DNA of 12,591 nt from Polynucleobacter meluiroseus (GTDB lineage: Bacteria; Verrucomicrobiota; Verrucomicrobiia; Opitutales; UBA953), in NCBI GenBank assembly GCA_943323725.2, contig CALPIW020000021.1, positions 1 through 12,591 on the forward strand. Reading direction: 5' to 3'. Under the pieces are notes generated by a model that did no database searches, was not told the DNA's origin, and saw only the letters and a list, made by a program, of their open reading frames with translations. The first letter of the stretch is position 1. Each line of letters begins with the position of its first letter. Shown here piece after piece: positions 6,079 through 12,591 of the stretch. The translations under genes were made by a program, and so were the position numbers.

Positions 6079-7521
6079 TCAACGGATGACCACGAAGCAG
6101 GCTACGGCGACCGCGGTGGGCAGCAAAGCCCAGAGAAGCAGCCGAAACGGGGAGACCCCAGGTCCGAAATGGGGGGCCAGGATGGACTGGCCGGCGGGAT
6201 TCGGGGCGTTGGCGATGACGGTCAGACCCCCGCCGGCCAGGGCGCCGGCCACCACGGCATGCCGGAGGGCTTCGGCTTCCGCCCCGGGAGCCGCCAAGGC
6301 CGGGACCTGGGCGGCCAGATAGGTGATCGCGGCGTTATCGTTGAAAGAGGTCAGGAAGGTCGAGACGGCCATGAGCGCCCCTTCGTTCAGACGCATGATG
6401 ACCGGGGAGATCCACCAGCCCTGCAGCCCGCCGAGGACGACCAAGCCGGCCAGGAAGAAGCCGACCAGGAGCGGTCCCCGCAGGCGGACCGGGTCCTGCC
6501 ACTGCGGCGTGGCGACGGTGAACGCCAGGAAGACCAGCAACCCGCCGGTCATGAGGATCGGACGATGCCCCGCGAGCATGGCGACCGTCCAGACCATCAG
6601 CAGGAGGTGGACCGCCGTCACCCAGGCGGGGATCGCTTCCCGGCGGGGCGCGGCGGACTCGTCCGCCTTGAGCCGCGTGAGCTCACCGCGGAAGACGAAG
6701 AGGTAAGTCAGATTGGAGACGAGGATGGCGGCGACCGCGGCCCAGCCGTAGTGCGCGAAGACGTCCGCCGTCGACCAGCTCCACTTGGAGGCGACCATCA
6801 CGATGGGCGGCGCGGCGAAGTTCGTCAGGGCGCCGCCGACGGAGATGTTCACGAAGAGCAGCGCCAAGGTGGCGTATTTGAGACGGTCGCTGGGCCGCAG
6901 GACGTAGAACTGCGACGAGAGCAGCAACGCCCCGATGGTCATGGCCGCGGGCTCCGTGATCAGCGAACCGAACAATGGGGCCAAGGTCAGGATGACGAAC
7001 CAGCGCGCCGCGGTGCCGTCGCCGAGCAGCCAGGCCACGCCCCCGAGCAGCCGCGCCGCCAAGGCCATCACGGGCCGCGCGGCGGCGAGCGTCATGATGA
7101 TGAAGACGAACAGCGGCTCGACGAACTTGGAAGGGCCGGCCGGCGGCACCCCGGCGAGCACGGCGGCGTAATCCCCGCTTTCGACGTAACGGCAGGCGAA
7201 ATCCCACCCCTTGCCCGGCCAGGCGATCAGCAGGCCGAAGAGCACGAAGGTCCAGATGCCGAAGACGGCTTCGACCTCGCCCAGCAGGTGCATGACGGCG
7301 GCGCGCAGCGAAGAAGACTCCCCGCGTTCATTGACCGGCGCCCTGCCCTCGCGGACGGCCTCACGATGGGCCTCCTCCAACTTATGCGCGGCCCGGGCGA
7401 AAAGCGGCGCGGAGAACGCATGCAGGATGGCGAGTCCGAACACGACGCTGGCCGCCAGCAGGAACCCGTCCTGCCGGACGGCCTCCGCGAGTTGCGGCCA
7501 GAGATCGGGCGTCGTGGGCAT
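6079..7521 (-). CDS. Putative Na+/H+ antiporter (ion transporter superfamily)
   Basis: This 480-residue polytopic inner membrane protein has about 11-12 hydrophobic segments, the first at 20-41. It matches the 'putative Na+/H+ antiporter' family (PF07399 as I recall) known from Chlamydiae and Verrucomicrobia, within the NhaD/ArsB-like ion transporter group. The two halves repeat each other: TEPAAMTIGALLL (189-201) then GGALTNFAAPP (229-239) in the first, NDNAAITYLAAQVP (394-407) then GGGLTVIANAPNPAG (430-444) in the second. These are expected to form the paired re-entrant ion-binding loops, with Asp395 a candidate ion ligand (inference). A charged loop (about 44-75) follows the first helix and another (280-298) separates the halves. 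It starts 47 nt after the channel gene stop, possibly as the fourth gene of the efflux transcript. The cation is not determined by the sequence. Confidence 0.8.
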   Translation of the reverse strand: MPTTPDLWPQLAEAVRQDGFLLAASVVFGLAILHAFSAPLFARAAHKLEEAHREAVREGRAPVNERGESSSLRAAVMHLLGEVEAVFGIWTFVLFGLLIAWPGKGWDFACRYVESGDYAAVLAGVPPAGPSKFVEPLFVFIIMTLAAARPVMALAARLLGGVAWLLGDGTAARWFVILTLAPLFGSLITEPAAMTIGALLLSSQFYVLRPSDRLKYATLALLFVNISVGGALTNFAAPPIVMVASKWSWSTADVFAHYGWAAVAAILVSNLTYLFVFRGELTRLKADESAAPRREAIPAWVTAVHLLLMVWTVAMLAGHRPILMTGGLLVFLAFTVATPQWQDPVRLRGPLLVGFFLAGLVVLGGLQGWWISPVIMRLNEGALMAVSTFLTSFNDNAAITYLAAQVPALAAPGAEAEALRHAVVAGALAGGGLTVIANAPNPAGQSILAPHFGPGVSPFRLLLWALLPTAVAVACFVVIR

Positions 7522-7531
7522 GCCCGAACCA

Positions 7532-7550
7532 AAACCGCCCCACGCGGCTT
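7532..7550 (-). terminator. Weak hairpin with U-tract between channel and antiporter genes
   Basis: Read on the minus strand, AAGCCGC pairs with GCGGTTT (one G-U pair) around a GTGGG loop and is followed by one more T, making a TTTT tract. It lies 10 nt before the antiporter ATG. The stem is short and the U-tract brief, so it may only attenuate transcription or hinder initiation, or be chance. Confidence 0.25.
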
Positions 7551-7568
7551 GGCAATCTCCACCGCCGC

Positions 7569-8966
7569 CTAACGCTTACCCGGCTCATCCGGCCGGGCGC
7601 CGCCCAAAGCACGGATGAGGTCCACCTGGGCCGTGATCCGCTCGAGGCGGACCTCCGCCACCGCGGCCAGCGATTCGGCCTGGTCACGTCGGGCCACCAG
7701 GAGCTCGGCAGGACCGGCCTGGCCGGCTCCCTGCCGGGCTTCGGCGACGCGGAAGGCTTCCCGGGCCGCCCGGGCCCGGCGTTCGGCGGCGCTGGCCGCC
7801 GCGGCGGTCTCGCGCACGTCGACCAAGGCGTCGCGGACTTCGCGGAAAGCATTCAGGACGGATTGTTCGTAGGCCGCCGCCGCCTGGTTCCGGACGGCCA
7901 CCGCGGCGTCGACGCGCGCGGCCCCGCGGCCGGCGTCGAACAACGGCAGCTGCATCCCGAGCCCGAGGGCCGAGGTGCTGTTGCGCGGACCGAAGAGCGA
8001 CTCGAGGTCCGGACTTTCGGTGCCGAGCGCGGCGGTCAGGGAGAAGGTCGGGAAACGGGAGGCCTTCACGAAACCGATGCGGGCGTTGGCGGCGACGAGC
8101 GCCTGCTCCGCGGCGAGCACGTCCGGACGGTGACGCAGCAGGTCCGACGGCAGGCCGGCCGCCACGGGCGCGGGCACGCGCAAGGCGTCGCCGGCACGCG
8201 GCGCGATGACGAGCGCGGGCTGACCGGTCAGCGCGCCGAGCAGATGCTCGGCCTGCGCGCGGGCCCGCCGCGCCGACGCACGACGCGCGACGGCTTCGGC
8301 CCGGAAGACTTCGGCCGCGGCGACCTCGGCCGGACCGGCGGCGCCGACGCGTAAGCGACGCGCGACGAGCGCGACTTCGGCCTCACGGGCGGCGAGAATC
8401 TCCGTGGCGGCGGCCGCCCGGACCTCGGCGGCACGCAACCAGGCGTAGGCGCGGACGACGGAGGCGCCGACGGCGAGTCCGACGACCCGACGACCCTCTT
8501 CGGCTTGGAGCAACTGGGCCCGGGCGCCTTCCTCGGCGCGACGGAGCCGGCCCCAGAAATCGAGTTCGAAGGCGGTGGAGAGCGCGGCGCGCTGATTGGT
8601 GCGCACGCGTCCGTTCAAAGCGAGGTTGGGATTGAAACCGCCCTCGCTGATCTTGATCTGCTGCGAGGTCACGGTGGCGTCGACCTGCGGCAACGCGGCG
8701 CCTTCGACCTCGCCGAGCACGGCGCCGGCTTCCGCCACGCGCGCGACGGCGACCCGGAGGTCGGTGTTGGCGGCGAAGGCGCGCGCGACGAGCGCGTCGA
8801 GCTCCGGATCGTCGAAGGACTTCCACCACTCGGCGCGGACGGCGACGCCGCCCTGCCCTGCCTCGGGATAAGCTTCGGCCGTAGGCGTCGCGGGACGCTG
8901 GTAATCAGGACCGAGCGCGCAACCGGCGAGCAGGCCGGCGACAAGGAGCAAAGGAAATGGCTTCAT
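7569..8966 (-). CDS. Outer membrane efflux lipoprotein (TolC/OprM/NodT family)
   Basis: This 465-residue protein is the outer membrane channel of the adjacent RND pump. It has a lipoprotein signal peptide with lipobox LAGC (13-16); Cys16 would be lipidated, and Ala at +2 does not block sorting to the outer membrane. The mature start CALGPDYQRP is the standard NodT/OprM opening. Other family blocks are WWKSFDDPELDALV (47-60), FELDFWGRLRR (133-143), GLPSDLLRHRPDVLAAEQ (271-288) and ARIGFVKASRFPTFSL (295-310). The long alanine/arginine-rich helices (about 145-245 and 345-460) correspond to the coiled coils of the periplasmic tunnel. Two OEP repeats fit the family length. Its start overlaps the pump stop by 4 nt (ATGA, 8963-8966), so the two are probably translationally coupled. 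Confidence 0.95.
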   Translation of the reverse strand: MKPFPLLLVAGLLAGCALGPDYQRPATPTAEAYPEAGQGGVAVRAEWWKSFDDPELDALVARAFAANTDLRVAVARVAEAGAVLGEVEGAALPQVDATVTSQQIKISEGGFNPNLALNGRVRTNQRAALSTAFELDFWGRLRRAEEGARAQLLQAEEGRRVVGLAVGASVVRAYAWLRAAEVRAAAATEILAAREAEVALVARRLRVGAAGPAEVAAAEVFRAEAVARRASARRARAQAEHLLGALTGQPALVIAPRAGDALRVPAPVAAGLPSDLLRHRPDVLAAEQALVAANARIGFVKASRFPTFSLTAALGTESPDLESLFGPRNSTSALGLGMQLPLFDAGRGAARVDAAVAVRNQAAAAYEQSVLNAFREVRDALVDVRETAAAASAAERRARAAREAFRVAEARQGAGQAGPAELLVARRDQAESLAAVAEVRLERITAQVDLIRALGGARPDEPGKR

Positions 8967-11900
8967 GGCTGGACGACGGCCTTTTCCTTACGGCCGGAAA
9001 GAAGGTGGAAGAACCAAGGGATGAAGAGCGTGGCCACGAAGGTGTCGAGGAGCATGCCGCCAAGCACGCCCGTGCCCATCGACTGACGCGCCGCGGCGCC
9101 CGCGCCGCCGGCGAAGGCGAGCGGGACGACCCCGAGCACGAAGGCCATGGAGGTCATGACGAGCGGACGGATGCGCATGCGGGCCGCTTCGATCGCCGCC
9201 TCGGCCGCGGAGCGCCCGGCGCGACGCGCGCTTTCGGCGAACTCGACGATGAGGATCGCGTTCTTGGCCGCGAGGCCGATGAGCGTGACCAGGCCGATCT
9301 GGAAGTAGATGTCGTTGGGCATCCCGCGCGCGAAGATCGCGAGCAGCGCCCCGAGCAACGCGAACGGCACGGTGAGCAGCACGCCGAGCGGCAGCGCGAG
9401 GTCTTCGTAGAGCGCCGCGAGGATCAGGAACACCATCAGCAGGGCCAGGAGGAAGGCGGGCAAGGCGGAGGTCGCCGCGCGCTTCTCCTGCAGGGCCTGC
9501 GCGGTCCAGTCGATGCCGTAGCCGACGGGCATGAGGTCCTCGGCGATCTGCTCGACGAGCGCGATGGCCTCGCCCGAGCTCACGCCGGGCGCCGGCGAAC
9601 AGATCAGGCGCGCGGACAGGAAGCCCATGTGGCGTTCGAGCTGTTCCGGCCCGGCCGAAGGCTTGAACTTCACGAAGGTGGAGAGCGGGATCATCTCGCC
9701 GTTGCCCGCGCGGACGTGCACGCGGCCGGCGGCGGCGGCGTCCATGCGGTCGGCGGCCTCGGACTGCACGAGGACACGGTAGGTGCGGCCGGCCAAGGTG
9801 AAGTCGTTGGCGTAGACGACGCCGATGGTGGCCTGCAGGGCTTCATGCAGTTCCGGCAGGGACACGCCGAGCGTGGACGCGCGGACCTCGTCGACTTCGG
9901 CCAGCACCTGCGGGACGGAGGGGCGCAGGAAGACGCGGATGCCGGTGAGCTCCGGACGGGCCCGCAGCGCGGCCTCGAGCTTCTCGATGTTGGCCGCCAG
10001 GCGAGCCGGGTCGTCGTCTTCCTTGGCCTGGAGATAGAATTCGAAGCCGCCGGCGGTGCCGATGCCGCGGATGGCGGGCGGGTTCACCACGAGGCACATG
10101 CCGTCGGGCTGCGTCATGCCGATCGCGTTGAGCTGGCGAGCGAGGGCCTCGCCACCCGGCGGACGTTCGCCGAAATCCTTCAGAGGCAGGAAGATCGTGC
10201 CGGAGTTCGTCCGCTCGCCGCCGCCGAGCAGGTCGAACCCGCTGATGGCGAAGGTATGGCGCACGGCCGGATTCTCGCGCAGCTTGGGCGTGAGGTCGTC
10301 CATGAAGGTCTTCGTGCGGTTGATGCCCGCGCCGTCCGGAAGGGCCACCATCGCGAGAAGGTAGCCTTGGTCTTCGGGCGGCAGGAAACTGCGGGGGATG
10401 GTCACGACGAGCGCGACGTTGGCGAGGATGATGCCGAGGAAGCCGCCGGCGGCCGCACGCGGATGATCGAGGAGCCAGCGGACCACGCGACCGTGCCAGG
10501 CGGCGACGTGGCCGAAGCCGCGTCCGAAGCCGTCGACGAGCCAGGCGAGCCGGCCGCCGTCGCCGGGGACGTGCGGCTTGAGCATGAGGGCGCAGAGCGT
10601 CGGGGTCAGGGTGAGCGCGACGAAGCCGGAAAGGATGACCGAGAGGGCCACGGTGACGGCGAACTGGCGGTAGAGCACGCCCGCGATGCCGCCGAGGAAG
10701 GCGACGGGCAGGAAGACGCAGACGAGCACGCAGACGATGGCGACGATCGCGCCCGCGACCTCGCGCACCGATTCCCGGGCGGCGTCGAAGGCGCTCATCC
10801 CCTGCTCGCGCATGAGCCGCTCGGTGTTCTCGAGGACGACGATGGCGTCGTCGACCACGATGCCGATGGCGATGACCATCGCGAAGAGCGTCAGGATGTT
10901 GATCCCGTAGCCCATCACCCACAGGCCGGCGCAGGCGCCGATCAGCGAGACGGGCACGGCGATCATGGGGATGAGCGTCGCGCGCCAGGAGCCGAGGAAG
11001 AGGAAGACGACGATCGCGACCAGCAGCGCGGCCTCGAAGAGCGTGCTGCGCACCTCGCCGATGGCCGAGCGCACGAAGCGCGTGGTGTCGAAGGGGATCG
11101 CGTACGCGACGTCCGGCGGGAACTGCCGCGTGAGCTCGTCCATGCGCTTCACGATGCGGTCGGCGGTGTCGAGCGCGTTGGAACCGGTCTGCAGGAAGAC
11201 GCGGATGCCGGCCACGGGCTTGCCGTCGAGCATGCTCAGCTGCTCGTAGCTCTGGGAGCCGAGCTCGATGCGGGCGACGTCGCGGAGGCGCAGGGCGCCT
11301 TCGCCGGCGCCGGCGCGCAGGACGATCTCGCCGAACTGTTCCGGCGTGGCGAGGCGGCCGCGGGCCACGACGGGCACCACGAAGGCGGCGTCGACCGACG
11401 GCTCCTGGCCGAGGCGGCCGACGGCGTACTGGGTGTTCGTCGCGCGGATGGCGCGCACGACCTCGGCCGAGCTCACGCCGAGCGCGGCCATGCGGTCCGG
11501 CCGCAACCACACGCGCATGGCGTAGTCGCGGGCGCCGAAGACGCCGCAATCGCCGACCCCGGGGATGCGCTTGAGCTCCTCGACGACGGTGGAAGAGGCG
11601 TAGTTGCTGAGGAAGACGGAATCGCGCGTGGCGTTGGGCGAGACGACCGAGACCGACATGAGGATGTCGTTCGAGCGCTTCTTGGTGATGACGCCGAGGC
11701 GGCGCACCTCCTCCGGCAGACGGGGCTCGGCGAGCTTGACGCGGTTGGCCACGAGGATGGTCGCCATGTCCGGGTCGACGCCGTTCTCGAAGGTGACGGT
11801 GATGCTGAGGGCGCCGCTCGAGGAGGCGTTGGAGGAATAGTAAAGGAGGCCTTCGACGCCGTTGATCTGCTCTTCGAGCGGGGCGGCGACGTTGTTCACG

Positions 11901-12073
11901 AGCGCTTCGGGCGAGGCGCCGGGATAACTCGCGACGACGGTCACGGTCGGCGGCGCGATCTGCGGATACTGCGACAGCGGCAGGTTCAGCAACGCGAGGC
12001 CGCCGATGAGGACGATGACGACCGAGAGGACCGCCGAGAAGATCGGGCGGCGGATGAAGAAGTCCCAGCCCAT
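8963..12073 (-). CDS. RND efflux pump, inner membrane transporter (AcrB/MexB, HAE1 family)
   Basis: This 1036-residue protein is a full-length proton-driven RND transporter, expected to form an inner membrane trimer that exports hydrophobic or amphiphilic compounds. It opens with FFIRRPIFSAVLSVVIVLIG (helix 1). The proton-relay residues are intact: VDDAIVVLEN with Asp408 and Asp409 (AcrB D407/D408) and AKNAILIVEFA with Lys937 (AcrB K940). YPGASPEALVNNVAAPLEEQ (50-69), GVGDCGVFG (172-180), the periplasmic segment SGFDLLGGGERTNSGTIF (611-628) and PPEDQG (565-570) are also family features. Two large periplasmic loops (about 30-340 and 560-870) flank the helix 2-6 bundle. Drug-efflux (HAE1) rather than metal-efflux type follows from the GIVVDDAIVVLEN pattern. 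The start lies directly after the adaptor stop (0 nt gap), with only a weak AAGAAG before it. The substrate cannot be told from sequence. Confidence 0.97.
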   Translation of the reverse strand: MGWDFFIRRPIFSAVLSVVIVLIGGLALLNLPLSQYPQIAPPTVTVVASYPGASPEALVNNVAAPLEEQINGVEGLLYYSSNASSSGALSITVTFENGVDPDMATILVANRVKLAEPRLPEEVRRLGVITKKRSNDILMSVSVVSPNATRDSVFLSNYASSTVVEELKRIPGVGDCGVFGARDYAMRVWLRPDRMAALGVSSAEVVRAIRATNTQYAVGRLGQEPSVDAAFVVPVVARGRLATPEQFGEIVLRAGAGEGALRLRDVARIELGSQSYEQLSMLDGKPVAGIRVFLQTGSNALDTADRIVKRMDELTRQFPPDVAYAIPFDTTRFVRSAIGEVRSTLFEAALLVAIVVFLFLGSWRATLIPMIAVPVSLIGACAGLWVMGYGINILTLFAMVIAIGIVVDDAIVVLENTERLMREQGMSAFDAARESVREVAGAIVAIVCVLVCVFLPVAFLGGIAGVLYRQFAVTVALSVILSGFVALTLTPTLCALMLKPHVPGDGGRLAWLVDGFGRGFGHVAAWHGRVVRWLLDHPRAAAGGFLGIILANVALVVTIPRSFLPPEDQGYLLAMVALPDGAGINRTKTFMDDLTPKLRENPAVRHTFAISGFDLLGGGERTNSGTIFLPLKDFGERPPGGEALARQLNAIGMTQPDGMCLVVNPPAIRGIGTAGGFEFYLQAKEDDDPARLAANIEKLEAALRARPELTGIRVFLRPSVPQVLAEVDEVRASTLGVSLPELHEALQATIGVVYANDFTLAGRTYRVLVQSEAADRMDAAAAGRVHVRAGNGEMIPLSTFVKFKPSAGPEQLERHMGFLSARLICSPAPGVSSGEAIALVEQIAEDLMPVGYGIDWTAQALQEKRAATSALPAFLLALLMVFLILAALYEDLALPLGVLLTVPFALLGALLAIFARGMPNDIYFQIGLVTLIGLAAKNAILIVEFAESARRAGRSAAEAAIEAARMRIRPLVMTSMAFVLGVVPLAFAGGAGAAARQSMGTGVLGGMLLDTFVATLFIPWFFHLLSGRKEKAVVQP

Positions 12074-12591
12074 TTACTTCTTGGCCGGAGCGACGACGAC
12101 CGGGGCGCCCGGGCGCAGCTTGTGCAGCTGGTTGAGGATGACGCGGTCACCGGCGCGCAGGCCGGCGAGGATGACGATGTCCGCGCCCTGGGTCTCGCCC
12201 AAGGTCACGGTCCGGGCTTCCGCGCGGTCGCCCGCGCCGATGACGAAGACGGAACGGCCCGAAGGGGCCTGCACCAAAGCCTGCTGGGGCACGAGATAAG
12301 CGTCATTGGCCTTGCCGCCGGTGATGCGCACGCGCACGAACTGGCCGGCGAGCAAAGCGTCGTCCGCATTGGCGAAACGCGCGCGGAGCTGGACGGTGCC
12401 GAGACGGGTGTCGACCTGCGTGGCCGCGAAGTCGATCTTGCCACGCGCCGGATGCGTCGAACCGTCCGGCCGCAGGAGCGCGACGTCGGCGCCCTGCGCG
12501 CCCGCGGCGCCCGCCGGGAAGAGCCGACGGAAATCCGCCTCGGCCAGGCCGAAACGCGCCCAGACTTCGTCGGCGCGGACGACGGTGGTGA
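12074..12591 (-). CDS. RND efflux periplasmic adaptor (AcrA/MexA-type membrane fusion protein), C-terminal part
   Basis: The frame is open from the stop at 12074 through the right edge, giving 171 visible residues; the start, signal peptide, lipoyl and hairpin domains lie outside. An internal ATG at 12355 is not the true start, because conserved family sequence continues upstream of it. Visible blocks are VWARFGLAEADFRRLFP (beta-barrel entry), GKIDFAATQVDTRLGTVQLR and ARFANADDALLAGQFVRVRI (the beta-barrel signature), then YLVPQQALVQAPSGRSVFVI and LRAGDRVILNQLHKLRPG (membrane-proximal domain). The protein would link the inner membrane pump to the outer membrane channel in the periplasm. It is the first of the three efflux genes seen; their promoter and any regulator must lie to the right of the window. 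Confidence 0.93.
   Translation of the reverse strand, partial: TTVVRADEVWARFGLAEADFRRLFPAGAAGAQGADVALLRPDGSTHPARGKIDFAATQVDTRLGTVQLRARFANADDALLAGQFVRVRITGGKANDAYLVPQQALVQAPSGRSVFVIGAGDRAEARTVTLGETQGADIVILAGLRAGDRVILNQLHKLRPGAPVVVAPAKK

Noticed and set aside
6054..6082. Possible promoter for the prepilin genes (TTGACC at 6077-6082, minus strand)
   Set aside because: The -35-like hexamer is good, but the hexamer 17 nt downstream (AAGGCA) does not resemble a -10, and no GG-N10-GC sigma-54 pattern was found.
6058..7572. Plus-strand open frame (504 codons) opposite the antiporter gene
   Set aside because: The product is a low-complexity Gly/Gln/Arg/Asp-rich string typical of the antisense of a membrane protein gene. 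The minus strand has a convincing multi-helix transporter.
9843..11549. Minus-strand 568-codon frame inside the RND pump gene
   Set aside because: It is an alternative frame on the same strand as the pump, extremely Arg-rich, while the pump frame is intact and highly conserved throughout.
12074..12355. Short separate gene starting at 12355
   Set aside because: The frame is open to the right edge, and the upstream residues carry the conserved adaptor beta-barrel signature, so this is an internal methionine of a longer gene.

Overview
This GC-rich window is most likely bacterial chromosome from the Verrucomicrobiota (PVC group); Opitutae-like is a guess. The placement rests on three things: a run of expanded prepilin-type proteins resembling the 'Verru_Chthon cassette' families, a DUF1080 (3-keto-disaccharide hydrolase-like) lipid/sugar-side gene of the type common in Verrucomicrobiota, Planctomycetota and Bacteroidota, and an antiporter of the 'putative Na+/H+ antiporter' family (Pfam PF07399 as I recall it), known to me from Chlamydiae and Verrucomicrobia. 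Almost no start codon has a recognisable Shine-Dalgarno sequence.

Layout. Positions 1-262 (minus) hold the N-terminus of a membrane protein, probably a sterol desaturase/fatty acid hydroxylase family member. It lies 9 nt downstream of a secreted DUF1080 protein (272-1069, minus). A 268-nt divergent intergenic region (1070-1337) separates that pair from accA (1338-2306, plus), the alpha subunit of the acetyl-CoA carboxylase carboxyltransferase. accA ends at a strong bidirectional terminator (2332-2355). Everything from 2378 to the right edge is on the minus strand. Read in the direction of transcription it is: periplasmic adaptor (partial, 12074-12591), RND pump (8963-12073), outer membrane lipoprotein channel (7569-8966), Na+/H+ antiporter (6079-7521), then four prepilin-like genes in the order G-, H-, I-, J-like (5341-6006, 4505-5344, 3700-4491, 2378-3703).

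How the genes work together. The adaptor, pump and channel form a complete tripartite HAE1-type efflux system, packed with zero or -4 nt spacing. The antiporter follows after 47 nt and could share the transcript. The four prepilins overlap or nearly abut (two ATGA overlaps, one 13-nt gap) and make a minor-pseudopilin set. Its ATPase, platform protein, secretin and prepilin peptidase are not in the window, and no GspK-like or large 'cassette protein A' gene follows the J-like gene.

The coding content is recognisable and ordinary. The most unusual sequence is the accA/DUF1080 intergenic region. It carries CCCCTA-type hexanucleotide tracts able to form G-quadruplexes, arranged as a large imperfect inverted repeat around a block of four GCCACC(C/T) heptamers. 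I found no tRNA, rRNA, CRISPR array, insertion sequence or phage gene.
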